NCBI GenBank assembly: GCA_045601425.1
Contig: JAZRZP010000006.1
Location: forward strand, 43,538 to 107,537
Length of the DNA stretch: 64,000 bases
Source of the DNA: UBA1219 sp045601425
GTDB lineage: Bacteria > Bacteroidota > Bacteroidia > Bacteroidales > P3
Direction of reading: 5' to 3'
The stretch's first letter is position 1; each line of letters begins with the position of its first letter. The notes beneath the pieces were generated by a model. The model was given only the letters and a program-made list of their open reading frames with translations, had not been told where the DNA came from and did no database searches. The translations under genes were made by a program, and so were the position numbers. Shown piece by piece: positions 31,599 to 40,396 of this stretch.

Positions 31599-34500
31599 CT
31601 ATCTTACTATCACCACTTTCTGTGCCGGACTGTTGCCGACCTGAACCATATATGTTCCGCTCACGGGGACTGCAAAGGTCTTTACCGATGGGGCATTCTG
31701 TTCGGTATATAGCAGGCGTCCGAGACTGTCGAAAAGGCGGATACGCTGGTTTTCGGCACCCGAAACGGTTATGTTTTTTTGGGAAGTGCTTATGGTGTAG
31801 TTCATCTTGTCAGGAATGTTCACCTCGGTGGTGTTTTCGCTGAATGAGGCAGTATATGTAATGTCGGCAGTGACTGTCACCATACGCGGGTTGTCGGTAT
31901 TGCCGTCGTTCCAACTTACAAAATGATATCCCTGAAGCGGTATTGCCGCAATTTCGACACTCGTACCTGCCGGGAAGCTGCCGTTTCCGGCGGCAAGACC
32001 CTTATTGATGTCGGCACTGTTTACCTGAAGATGCTTGTAGTCGACCGGCAAAACCACGTTCACAGTGTCGTGAACAGTGTCGTGGATAGTGTTGGTGATG
32101 TAGGTCGTGTCGTGTACATAGGTGGTGTCGTGGATAGTGTTGGTGATATAGGTCGTGTCGTGTGCATAGGTGGTATCGTGAATTACGGAACCTTGTGAGA
32201 ATGTTGCGGTAAACGTTCTGTTGGAATTGACCGCCACGAATCTGGGGTTTGTCGTATCGGCATCGTTCCAGCGTTCGAAATTGCAGTTACGTACCGGTAT
32301 GGCATAAAGTACTGCCGTATCGCCATTGACATAAGTGCCGCCACCGTAAACTCTGCCAAGAACGTTGTTGCTGCTTTGAGCCGTTATCGTGTAGGTGGTT
32401 GCGGTTAAAAAGTACGCAGTGTAGGTCGGACAGTTCATTGAGGAATTGACGACGATGCTGCGCGGGTTAGAGGTATTTCCGTCATTCCATCTGCTGAATC
32501 TGTAGCCGGCATTGGGCACAGCGAGAAGGACAACCGTATCCCCTATTTCATAACTTCCAGAACCCATGGCCGCACCCTTCGAGAGATTTTCAGAAACAGC
32601 TGTCACATCGTACAGCGTTGCTCCCACTCTTGAAACCAAGTCGAATCCCATTACCCATTCATCATTCGACTGCGAAACATAAATGTTGCTTGTATCGGCA
32701 TAAACACCGCTGTATATGGCTGTAAGGTATCCGTCCTTATATGCCAGACACTTACCGTAAATGGAATCCGATACAGGGTAATCCGAAAGCCTACACAATG
32801 TGGTGAGGTATTTGCAGCCATATAGAATCTGGGTGGAATCGACACAGAACACTGCAATCCAAAAGTTGTTGGAATTGATGATGTACGGACTAGAGAGATT
32901 GACTCTCTGCATGCCGGCTGCCGTCTGTGTGTAATTCTGCGTGTGTACCAGCTGTCCGAGCACGTCTGATGCTTGAGCCCATCCTCCGAACATGCTTGGG
33001 TTTGCTGTATTGTTCTCGTAAATTTCTATTCTGAAACGGTTTCCGTTATAATCCGGATAGGAAGAGTTGTAGTAAGAATTAAAATAGATGCTCTTTATGG
33101 TGTCTCCGGGAGTGAAATTGCCGTAGGCTTCTCCTCTCATGAAGCATCCCATACCGGCGTCCATGCACTTGAGGTAACTGGAAGTGGTATTTCCGTATTC
33201 ACCCTGTTGACTGTTCGAACCTGCACTTTGGACTATCTCAATGGTTTTGCTTTCATTGCCTTGTGTGAAAGTGATTATGGCTCTTCTGGCAGAAGCTGTG
33301 GTATTGGGGCTTGCTATGATTTTCACGTTGGTCATGACTCCGCTTCCGCTGCCAGACTGGTCGGAAATGCGTATCCATGACTGGCCGCACATAGCACTCC
33401 AGTTTGAAGAGTTGTTGTTTGAGGAGCGGACAACGGCAAGCACAGTGTCGCCAAGTCCTGAAAATACGGCATTGTTAGGAGTTACGACAAGCGGGCTTAT
33501 TCTCGGTTCGAGTCCGACTATGATGGCTTGGTTGTCATTGTAAGAGTTGCTGCTGTTGCTTCCAATTCCACCGCCGGCCGGATAAAGGGCGTTGGAAAGG
33601 AAATATCCGTCGTATCTGCCTGACCAGCCCCAATTGTAATGGAACATGTAGAGAGAAGAATTGTATATGCCTGTAACGTCGTAACCGTCGCAGACGAAGG
33701 CATGTCCGCCACCATTGGAGGTGCTTCCACGGTAAAGTATCGGCCTGCCGTTGTCTATTTCGTTTTTGACAATGTCGTTCCAATCGGAATCGTTGTAGTA
33801 GTAACGGTATTCACTACTTGTGGTGCTTTTGTAGTCGAAATAGTTTATGAAAGCGTATTCGGCGGTCGGGTTGTAATTACCGTTGGTATAAGCGGAACTG
33901 CCGCCGTTCGAAGATATGTCATACATCATTTCCACCGAAACACCACAATGGTACGAGAGTGTTGCCACAGCTGTCTTTTCTGCGTTTGAACTCGAGTTCG
34001 TGAGTTGGTCGGGCATATTTGCCCAATCGTACGTAGTGTTGGCGAAATTCACGCTAAATGTTCCGAACGACACGTTTGGATTTCTGCTTTCTGTGGTGTG
34101 AGTGTACGTTTTCGAACCGATTCCATGCTGAGGATAATTCCAATATTTCATAATCTGGGCCATGGCTGTAGCCACACAACCCACCACCGTACGTTCTCCG
34201 TTTGCGTTGTCGTAAGGACAGAGATTATTGTAAGGTGCTCCCTGATCCCATCGGGTTTTCAGAAGCGGATTCACGATAGTAGTGGGAACAAATGACGGCT
34301 GGCCATTGCCGCGAATTTTTCCGTTTTCCGACATTGCGCCACTCCCCATGTTCAGCAGCCGTTGCCATTCGCTTGTTACAAGCGAGTTCTCGGGCAGATT
34401 GTTGTCCTTGCAGTACTGAATCTGTCCATCGAAGCTCTGCAACATTTCCTTGGCATTTACAGGTATGCCTTCTCCATTGATGTTTCCGGAGGTAGAATAT

Positions 34501-34766
34501 CCCAAAACTGGCCATACACGGTCATCTGCCGCAACAACGACAAAACCGTTTCCTTCGTCTATCGAAAAGATGTACATGTTGTTCAAACCATTGGCCGAAG
34601 CGTAATTCGTAATGACGGGAGTTCCGGTTGCCATAAGCTTCGAGGCATGGCTTTTCCAAAAATTAACCGCTATCTGCGTGGCGGTGTTCCTGTCTACAGG
34701 ATTTGCGTTTGCAAGCAAAGCACAGAAGAGCATGCAAAGCAAAACGGCATTTCTAATTAGTTTCAT
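31599..34766 (-). CDS. Secreted C10 (streptopain-like) cysteine protease with repeat stalk and T9SS sorting domain
   Basis: 1055 residues. After the signal peptide (MKLIRNAVLLCMLFCALLANA) comes a Spi-type propeptide (NPVDRNTATQIAVNFW). The peptidase has its cysteine in VVGCVATAMAQIMKYW (Cys197) and histidine in NGGGHAFVCDGYD (His355), with HYNWGWSGRYDGYF after it. A BACON-like domain follows (VTPNNAVFSGLGDTVLAV...SWIRISDQSG). Then come InlB-B-like repeats (SYEIGDTVVLLAVPNAGYRFSRWNDGNTSNPR and kin), a linker of repeated HDTTYxHDTTYITNTI units, another InlB-B-like repeat, and a sorting domain ending KVVIVR. The enzyme should be exported by T9SS and act on external proteins. The upstream neighbour shares the repeat and sorting modules. 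Confidence 0.93.
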   Translation of the reverse strand: MKLIRNAVLLCMLFCALLANANPVDRNTATQIAVNFWKSHASKLMATGTPVITNYASANGLNNMYIFSIDEGNGFVVVAADDRVWPVLGYSTSGNINGEGIPVNAKEMLQSFDGQIQYCKDNNLPENSLVTSEWQRLLNMGSGAMSENGKIRGNGQPSFVPTTIVNPLLKTRWDQGAPYNNLCPYDNANGERTVVGCVATAMAQIMKYWNYPQHGIGSKTYTHTTESRNPNVSFGTFSVNFANTTYDWANMPDQLTNSSSNAEKTAVATLSYHCGVSVEMMYDISSNGGSSAYTNGNYNPTAEYAFINYFDYKSTTSSEYRYYYNDSDWNDIVKNEIDNGRPILYRGSTSNGGGHAFVCDGYDVTGIYNSSLYMFHYNWGWSGRYDGYFLSNALYPAGGGIGSNSSNSYNDNQAIIVGLEPRISPLVVTPNNAVFSGLGDTVLAVVRSSNNNSSNWSAMCGQSWIRISDQSGSGSGVMTNVKIIASPNTTASARRAIITFTQGNESKTIEIVQSAGSNSQQGEYGNTTSSYLKCMDAGMGCFMRGEAYGNFTPGDTIKSIYFNSYYNSSYPDYNGNRFRIEIYENNTANPSMFGGWAQASDVLGQLVHTQNYTQTAAGMQRVNLSSPYIINSNNFWIAVFCVDSTQILYGCKYLTTLCRLSDYPVSDSIYGKCLAYKDGYLTAIYSGVYADTSNIYVSQSNDEWVMGFDLVSRVGATLYDVTAVSENLSKGAAMGSGSYEIGDTVVLLAVPNAGYRFSRWNDGNTSNPRSIVVNSSMNCPTYTAYFLTATTYTITAQSSNNVLGRVYGGGTYVNGDTAVLYAIPVRNCNFERWNDADTTNPRFVAVNSNRTFTATFSQGSVIHDTTYAHDTTYITNTIHDTTYVHDTTYITNTIHDTVHDTVNVVLPVDYKHLQVNSADINKGLAAGNGSFPAGTSVEIAAIPLQGYHFVSWNDGNTDNPRMVTVTADITYTASFSENTTEVNIPDKMNYTISTSQKNITVSGAENQRIRLFDSLGRLLYTEQNAPSVKTFAVPVSGTYMVQVGNSPAQKVVIVR
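32062..32180. repeat. 48-bp tandem repeat coding for the HDTTY linker
   Basis: Two full 48-bp units (32082-32129 and 32130-32177) differ at only a few bases and are flanked by partial units. They encode 16-residue blocks of the type HDTTYxHDTTYITNTI. Such DNA can change copy number by slippage, altering linker length. Confidence 0.9.
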
Positions 34767-34819
34767 TTTCGTATATATTTTATTTTTCAGTTTAATATTT
34801 TCTACTGACAATCAACGAA

Positions 34820-36409
34820 TTATTTCGCTACAATTACTTTTCTTGCAGGTTGGTTGGCAACCTGTATGAGATATGTGCCACAGGCGGGAACAGTGAAAGT
34901 TTTCACTGCGGAGGCATTCTGTTCGGTGAACAATATGCGTCCCACGTTGTCCAACAGGCGGACACGCTGATTTTTGGCTCCCGTTACGGTAATCGTATTT
35001 CTGAAGGTGCTTACCGTGAAACTTGTCATGTCGGCATCTGAAACAGAGGTCATATTTGCCTCAAAAATTGCCACGAATGACGAATCGGAATTAACGACAA
35101 CTGTTCGAGGATTGTTTGTATTGCCGTCGTTCCAGCGTGCGAAACGGTATCCCTCAAGAGGTATGGCTGCTATTTCAACGCTGCATCCTTCTGGGAACGT
35201 TCCGTTTCCTGCCCCTACTCCCATTGTATTGTCTGCGCTGGAAACATGCAGGTTGAAGTTCGTTGCGGGATTGCTGCTTATGCGGCGGAAATTGGCTGTA
35301 ACGTTCATGTCACTGGAGAGAACTACATGACGCGGATTTGTGGTGTCGCCGTCGCTCCATCCTGTGAAAGCAACGTTCATGAAAGGCACCGCAGTGATGG
35401 TGAGGCTTTTCCCGCTGAGGTAACTGCCTCCGCCATAGTAGGTACCGAGGTTTGTATCGGAACTCAACACTTCAAGAGTTACGGTATCGCCGACGAAATA
35501 AGCCACGAAATTGGGGTATATAACAGCTGTGTCGGCTATTATGATGCGGGGATTCGAAGTGTTGTTGTCCTGCCAGTGATCGAACAGATAACCAGTATTC
35601 GGCGTAGCCTCGAGAATGGCGGTGTCGCCATGGTGGAAGTCTCTTCCATTAACGGATACCGTACCGTGCTGGGCATTAGAGGTGGTGGCCGTTATGGCAG
35701 TGGTGGCACTGCCCGGGGTCATGGCCCTGAAGTTTATGTTGTCGAGGTAGAAGCGGTTCCAATATGATGAAGTGTGTGTGATTTCGTAGCCGAAATAACC
35801 TGTTTGGGAAAGATTTATGTTCGACGACCATGTGTGAGAAGTGCTTACGGTATCTGTACGAAGCAAATTTCCCGAAGTTCTGTCGGAAACTTTCATGAAC
35901 ATTGTCGTCGTTGCAGAACCTTTTATGATTTTCACGTTCAGTTTTTCATAACCTACAGCCGTGTCGCTTTGCAAAACCACCGTGTTGTAACCGTTTACTC
36001 TTTCACACAGAAGCATTGTTTTGGCTGCTCCCGATGATGTAGTGAATGTTACGAAAATTGCGTTCTCGGCCTCATCACAGTCGGAACTGTCGGCCCACAG
36101 ATATACCAGAGTATAGTTGTTGGAAGTCGGTGCCGGAGTCAGAATTTCAAACTCGAACATTACGGGGTAAGTCAAGTCCGCTGCCGGAAAACTGTAACTT
36201 TTTGCCACAAACTGCGACGTTGCCGCGGTCTGTGCCGACAGCTGCAGTGTCTGTGTTGCAGTGGAAAAATCGGAGGTGTCGCCAACCCAACCGGCATACG
36301 GCCATGCTACAGAAGAGAAATCTTCTGACAATTGTGCTTTCACATCGCCGGCTCTGAATAACAAAAACATTGCCAGTACCGCGATGGTGCAAATTCTCAA
36401 TTTTATCAT
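34820..36409 (-). CDS. Secreted InlB-B-repeat protein with T9SS sorting domain
   Basis: 529 residues. A signal peptide (MIKLRICTIAVLAMFLLFRAGDVKAQ) precedes a beta-sandwich-like N-terminal part (residues about 30-230, LSEDFSSVAWPYAGWVGDTSDF...YWNRFYLDNINFRAM) that resembles carbohydrate-binding or concanavalin-like modules. Three InlB-B-like repeats follow (GRDFHHGDTAILEATPNTGYLFDHWQDNNTSNPR and kin). The end NQRVRLLDNVGRILFTEQN...GTYLIQVANQPARKVIVAK is a T9SS sorting domain closely similar to that of the C10 protease encoded 53 bp downstream. No catalytic motif was found; a surface adhesin or binding protein is likely. The short gap and lack of a promoter suggest that both genes form one operon. 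Confidence 0.85.
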   Translation of the reverse strand: MIKLRICTIAVLAMFLLFRAGDVKAQLSEDFSSVAWPYAGWVGDTSDFSTATQTLQLSAQTAATSQFVAKSYSFPAADLTYPVMFEFEILTPAPTSNNYTLVYLWADSSDCDEAENAIFVTFTTSSGAAKTMLLCERVNGYNTVVLQSDTAVGYEKLNVKIIKGSATTTMFMKVSDRTSGNLLRTDTVSTSHTWSSNINLSQTGYFGYEITHTSSYWNRFYLDNINFRAMTPGSATTAITATTSNAQHGTVSVNGRDFHHGDTAILEATPNTGYLFDHWQDNNTSNPRIIIADTAVIYPNFVAYFVGDTVTLEVLSSDTNLGTYYGGGSYLSGKSLTITAVPFMNVAFTGWSDGDTTNPRHVVLSSDMNVTANFRRISSNPATNFNLHVSSADNTMGVGAGNGTFPEGCSVEIAAIPLEGYRFARWNDGNTNNPRTVVVNSDSSFVAIFEANMTSVSDADMTSFTVSTFRNTITVTGAKNQRVRLLDNVGRILFTEQNASAVKTFTVPACGTYLIQVANQPARKVIVAK

Positions 36410-36448
36410 ATTTGTCTTTTTTAAGTTTTTTTTATTTTTTTGAACCCG

Positions 36449-36456
36449 CAAAGATA
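36449..36456 (-). promoter_or_regulatory. -7 box (TATCTTTG) for the InlB-repeat/C10 operon
   Basis: TATCTTTG on the minus strand, 40 bp upstream of the ATG. Confidence 0.6.
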
Positions 36457-36611
36457 CGATTTTTTTTTTAATAGTATCACGGTTTGTTGATAAATTATCG
36501 TTTTTTATCCTTATGTTTTCAAAAGGGATCTCCCATGATTTCCGTCATTTTGTAATCAGTAACGGCAGATAAATCAAGACTTTTTCAGGTGCGTGACTTG
36601 ATTTCAGAAAT

Positions 36612-36645
36612 AAAGATACCCGAAAGATCTTTTTCGGGTATCTTT
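36612..36645 (-). terminator. Terminator behind frdB
   Basis: AAAGATACCCGAAA and TTTCGGGTATCTTT form a 14-bp perfect stem with a 6-base loop. It works in both directions. Confidence 0.85.
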
Positions 36646-36780
36646 TTACAATTCAGCCAATCACCGGTATCCTGACCGAAGTGGTATTTTCTGCGAGAGT
36701 TTTCCGCAAATCCGCAGAAACACGGCTTGCAATTCCTGCGGGCATTGAATGCCCTCGGAGGCGGCTCTCAAGCCTTATAT

Positions 36781-37533
36781 TTATTTTTCCTTTCCGATTC
36801 GCGCTGCAATCCACTCGCGATTCATGCGTGCTATGTTTGAACGTTTTATCTGTTTCGGACATTCCGCCTCACAGGCATAAGTGTTCGTACAGCTTCCGAA
36901 ACCGAGTTCGTCCATTTTCAGTACCATTTTCTGAACGCGTGAAGCTGCTTCCACCCTGCCTTGCGGCAACAGTGCGAAGTGCGACACCTTGGCACCGACA
37001 AAAAGCATTGCCGAAGCATTCTTGCACGCAGCCACACAGGCACCGCAGCCAATACATTCGGCAGCATCCATGGCTTTGTCGGCATTTTCCTTCGGCACCA
37101 GAATGGCATTGGCATCCGGCACGCCACCCGTGGTGGCCGAGATATAGCCTCCGGCCTGAATTATCTTGTCGAAAGCCCCACGGTCGACCACGAGGTCTTT
37201 GATGACAGGAAACGCCTTTGCTCGCCACGGCTCAATCCATATTGTCTCGCCATCGGTGAACTTGCGCATGTGCAGCTGGCATGTGGTTACGCCGTCGTCG
37301 TTGCCGTGCGGTCGGCCGTTGATGTACAGTCCGCACATTCCGCAAATACCTTCACGGCAATCGTTGTCGAAACATACCGGATGTGCTATTTTGTTGGTTA
37401 TTAGTGAATTATTGAGAATGTCCAACATTTCCAGAAATGAACAGTCCGGAGAAATGTTGTCTACCTTGTATGTTTCAAATCTGCCTTTGGCTTTGGCATT
37501 TTCCTGCCGCCATATTTTCAGAGTAAAATCCAT
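36781..37533 (-). CDS. frdB: Fumarate reductase/succinate dehydrogenase iron-sulfur subunit
   Basis: 250 residues. It carries the three cluster motifs: CREGICGMC with a later Cys for the 2Fe-2S centre, CIGCGACVAAC for the 4Fe-4S, and CTNTYACEAECP for the 3Fe-4S. It passes electrons between the flavoprotein and the cytochrome b subunit. Last gene of the C-A-B operon; the gap to the flavoprotein gene is 2 bp. In anaerobic Bacteroidales this complex works as a fumarate reductase in succinate/propionate fermentation; sequence alone cannot fix the direction. Confidence 0.96.
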   Translation of the reverse strand: MDFTLKIWRQENAKAKGRFETYKVDNISPDCSFLEMLDILNNSLITNKIAHPVCFDNDCREGICGMCGLYINGRPHGNDDGVTTCQLHMRKFTDGETIWIEPWRAKAFPVIKDLVVDRGAFDKIIQAGGYISATTGGVPDANAILVPKENADKAMDAAECIGCGACVAACKNASAMLFVGAKVSHFALLPQGRVEAASRVQKMVLKMDELGFGSCTNTYACEAECPKQIKRSNIARMNREWIAARIGKEK

Positions 37534-37535
37534 AA

Positions 37536-39476
37536 TTACCTGTAATTTCTTTGTTTAATTTCAACATGCTGATATTCAAGCATTTCCTTATACATGACTT
37601 CTGGTTTGCCTGAGCCCTGATATTCCCAAGCGGCGACATACATGAAATTATTGTCGTTGCGCATGGTTTCGCCATCATCGGTCTGATGTTCGATACGGAA
37701 ATGTCCTCCGCAGGATTCCTCACGGTGGAGAGCATCGGTGGCAATGAGTTTTGCAAGTTCGAAATAGTCGGCCAGACGAAGGGCTTTTTCCAGTTCGGTA
37801 TTCATCTCTTCGTTTTTACCGGTAACGAGTACATTCTGCCAAAAATCGGCTTCGGCGGCCCTGATCAGATCCAGACCTTTCTTCAGGCCTTCGGCGGTAC
37901 GACCCATTCCTACATATTCCCACATGATATGACCGAGCATGCGGTGGAAATGGTCCACAGGCTGTGACCCGTTCACTGCCAGAAGGCGGTTGATGCGCAT
38001 TTTTACTTCGTTTTCGGCTTTGTCGAACTCAGGAGTGTCAACGGACGGCTTTTCCGCATAGATTTCATCGGAAAGATAGTTCTGCAAGGTGTATGGCAAC
38101 ACGAAATATCCGTCGGAAAGGCCCTGCATCAGAGCCGACGCTCCCAGACGGTTGGCACCGTGGTCCGAGAAATTGGCTTCGCCGGCAGCAAACAATCCCG
38201 GTATCGTAGTCTGAAGTTCATAGTCAACCCAAAGGCCTCCCATTGTGTAGTGCACGGCAGGAAAAATCATCATAGGTGTTTCGTAAGGATTCTGGTCGGT
38301 GATTTTCTCGTACATCTGGAAAAGGTTGCCGTAACGTGCCTTGACGACGTCTTTTCCGAGACGCTGTATTGCCGATGCGAAATCAAGATATACTGCCAGA
38401 CCGGTCTTTCCTACTCCGTAGCCTGCATCGCAGCGTTCCTTGGCGGCACGCGAAGCCACGTCACGCGGCACCAGATTCCCGAAGGCTGGATAGCGACGTT
38501 CGAGGTAGTAGTCGCGGTCTTCTTCTCTTATGTCGGTAGGTTTCAGTGTTCCGGCACGCAGAGCTTCCACGTCTTCTTTCTTTTTCGGCACCCATATCCG
38601 GCCGTCATTGCGCAGGCTTTCGCTCATAAGTGTCAGTTTCGACTGATAGTCGCCTTTTACGGGGATACATGTAGGATGTATCTGCACATAGCAAGGGTTT
38701 GCGAACAATGCACCGTGCTTGTGGCAGGTCCAAGCTGCCGAGGCATTCGAGTTCATGGCATTTGTGGAAAGGTAATAAACGTTTCCGTAACCGCCTGTGG
38801 CCACCACGACAGCATTTGCTGCATGGCGTTCTATCTCGCCGGTAACGAGGTTTCGGGTTATTATTCCCCGTGCCTTTCCATCTATGGTGACGAGGTCGAG
38901 CATTTCGCAACGTTCGTGGAGAGTCACGTTTTTCCGTGCAATCTGGCAGCTCAGTGCACCATAGGCGCCGAGCAGAAGCTGCTGGCCTGTCTGTCCTCGT
39001 GCGTAGAAGGTTCTGGAAACCTGAGCACCGCCGAAAGAGCGGTTGTCGAGATAGCCGCTGTATTCGCGGGCAAAAGGCACGCCCTGTGCCACGCACTGGT
39101 CTATGATAGAGGAACTTACTTCGGCGAGGCGGTAAACGTTGGCTTCGCGGGCACGGTAATCTCCGCCCTTTATGGTATCGAAAAACAGACGTTCCACGCT
39201 GTCACCGTCGTTCTGATAGTTCTTGGCTGCGTTGATGCCGCCTTGAGCCGCAATGGAGTGTGCCCTGCGGGGACTGTCGGAAATGCAGAATATGTCCACA
39301 TGGAATCCCAAGGCACCAAGCGAAGCTGCTGCCGAGGCTCCGGCCAAACCGGTACCGACAACTATGATGTTGAGCTTGCGTTTGTTGGCGGGATTCACCA
39401 GCCGCTGTTTCGACTTGTAATTAGACCATTTATGCGACAATGGTCCTTCGGGTATTTTGGAGTCTAATTTTGACAT
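37536..39476 (-). CDS. frdA: Fumarate reductase/succinate dehydrogenase flavoprotein subunit
   Basis: 646 residues, the long form usual in Bacteroidetes, epsilon-proteobacteria and Bacillus-type enzymes. The FAD dinucleotide motif is IVVGTGLAGASAAASLGALG; the covalent-flavin histidine region is HSIAAQGGINAAKNYQNDGDS; further motifs are the substrate loop HPTCIP and the capping domain GLFAAGEANFSDHGANRLGAS. It oxidises succinate or reduces fumarate at the cytoplasmic face of the membrane. It lies 12 bp downstream of the cytochrome subunit gene. Confidence 0.97.
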   Translation of the reverse strand: MSKLDSKIPEGPLSHKWSNYKSKQRLVNPANKRKLNIIVVGTGLAGASAAASLGALGFHVDIFCISDSPRRAHSIAAQGGINAAKNYQNDGDSVERLFFDTIKGGDYRAREANVYRLAEVSSSIIDQCVAQGVPFAREYSGYLDNRSFGGAQVSRTFYARGQTGQQLLLGAYGALSCQIARKNVTLHERCEMLDLVTIDGKARGIITRNLVTGEIERHAANAVVVATGGYGNVYYLSTNAMNSNASAAWTCHKHGALFANPCYVQIHPTCIPVKGDYQSKLTLMSESLRNDGRIWVPKKKEDVEALRAGTLKPTDIREEDRDYYLERRYPAFGNLVPRDVASRAAKERCDAGYGVGKTGLAVYLDFASAIQRLGKDVVKARYGNLFQMYEKITDQNPYETPMMIFPAVHYTMGGLWVDYELQTTIPGLFAAGEANFSDHGANRLGASALMQGLSDGYFVLPYTLQNYLSDEIYAEKPSVDTPEFDKAENEVKMRINRLLAVNGSQPVDHFHRMLGHIMWEYVGMGRTAEGLKKGLDLIRAAEADFWQNVLVTGKNEEMNTELEKALRLADYFELAKLIATDALHREESCGGHFRIEHQTDDGETMRNDNNFMYVAAWEYQGSGKPEVMYKEMLEYQHVEIKQRNYR

Positions 39477-39488
39477 GATCGGTCTTTT

Positions 39489-40367
39489 TTAAAAGAAAAA
39501 CATGAAATAAACCGGTATTGCAGTGAACCCAAGCGTTATGACTGCGGCATAGCACCAGCTGAAAACTTCAATGAAACGGTTGTACTTGTTGTGGTTGAGG
39601 CCCAGTGTCTGACAGGCCGACTGGAAAGCGTGCACAAGATGTATTCCCAACACGAAAAACAGAATGATGTATATTATGGAGTACGCCTTGTTCTGGAACA
39701 GCTCTGCTGACATGTGATAGAAATCGGGCTGGAATTTGAAATCGTCCTTCACCGGTTCAATGTCTTCCGCTGAAAGCTGAGTTATCCAGAGACCGTCCTG
39801 CGAAACCAGATTGCGGGCTTCGGCCTTTTCGGTTATCTGCCTGATTCCCTGCACTTTGACAATAAAATCCTGTGCTTCGGATTCACTCATTCCGCCATTT
39901 TCAAAATTCATGTAGTCCTTTGAGAAATCTTCGGTAAGAAGGTTTTCTATCTTCACCATGTACTTGCCTTCCACTATGCCTTTCTTCACGAAATAGAAAT
40001 TGCAGAAATGCAGTATCAGAAAACAGAATATAAGTACTCCCGTATATAGGGTGAATTTGGAACCGGCAGACGTCTTGGTCTTCTGCGGACGGTGATAGCG
40101 TACCGGGCGAGCCTTCCAGTTCCTGAACTGGAGCAGTAATGTTACGACAACATGAAGGGCTATTGCTGCTAAAAGTACTACTTCAAATACTTTTACTACA
40201 TAATTGGTTCCCATAAAGTTAGATGCATCTACGAACCATTTGCCGCCATCGCTGCGGAGCAGGCACAGATTTATTCCAAGGTGCACCGCGAGAAAAAGCA
40301 GCAGAAACAGTCCTATCAGTGCCACCACTATCTTTTTGCTTATCGAAGAAATTTTCGGTAAATCCAT
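39489..40367 (-). CDS. frdC: Fumarate reductase/succinate dehydrogenase cytochrome b subunit with enlarged loop
   Basis: 292 residues with five membrane helices, including VALIGLFLLLFLAVHLGINL, VVLLAAIALHVVVTLLLQF, FTLYTGVLIFCFLILHFCNFYF and IIYIILFFVLGIHLVHAFQSACQTLGLNH. The histidines in these helices are the di-haem ligands of the single-subunit type. Relatives I know are about 220-230 residues long; the extra 60-70 residues form a hydrophilic, acidic loop at about 140-212 (LLTEDFSKDYMNFENGGMSE...LSAEDIEPVKDDF) between helices three and four. The loop is in frame and has no repeats. First gene of the operon, 29 bp after rho with no clear promoter between. Confidence 0.93.
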   Translation of the reverse strand: MDLPKISSISKKIVVALIGLFLLLFLAVHLGINLCLLRSDGGKWFVDASNFMGTNYVVKVFEVVLLAAIALHVVVTLLLQFRNWKARPVRYHRPQKTKTSAGSKFTLYTGVLIFCFLILHFCNFYFVKKGIVEGKYMVKIENLLTEDFSKDYMNFENGGMSESEAQDFIVKVQGIRQITEKAEARNLVSQDGLWITQLSAEDIEPVKDDFKFQPDFYHMSAELFQNKAYSIIYIILFFVLGIHLVHAFQSACQTLGLNHNKYNRFIEVFSWCYAAVITLGFTAIPVYFMFFF

Positions 40368-40396
40368 ATCCGTTGCGTTAAGTATTTAAAAATCTG

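Larger units (their letters stand above)
36410..36780. other. Intergenic region between frdB and the InlB-repeat gene
   Basis: 371 bp. It contains the -7 box of the InlB-repeat gene (36449-36456) and the frdB terminator (36612-36645). The remaining sequence, including 36650-36780, shows no convincing gene or RNA. Confidence 0.5.

Noticed and set aside
32062..32180. CRISPR-like array
   Set aside because: The units are adjacent without spacers, in frame and encode a peptide repeat of the C10 protease.
38160..39467. Plus-strand open frame of about 435 codons opposite frdA
   Set aside because: Antisense shadow of a complete flavoprotein with intact motifs.
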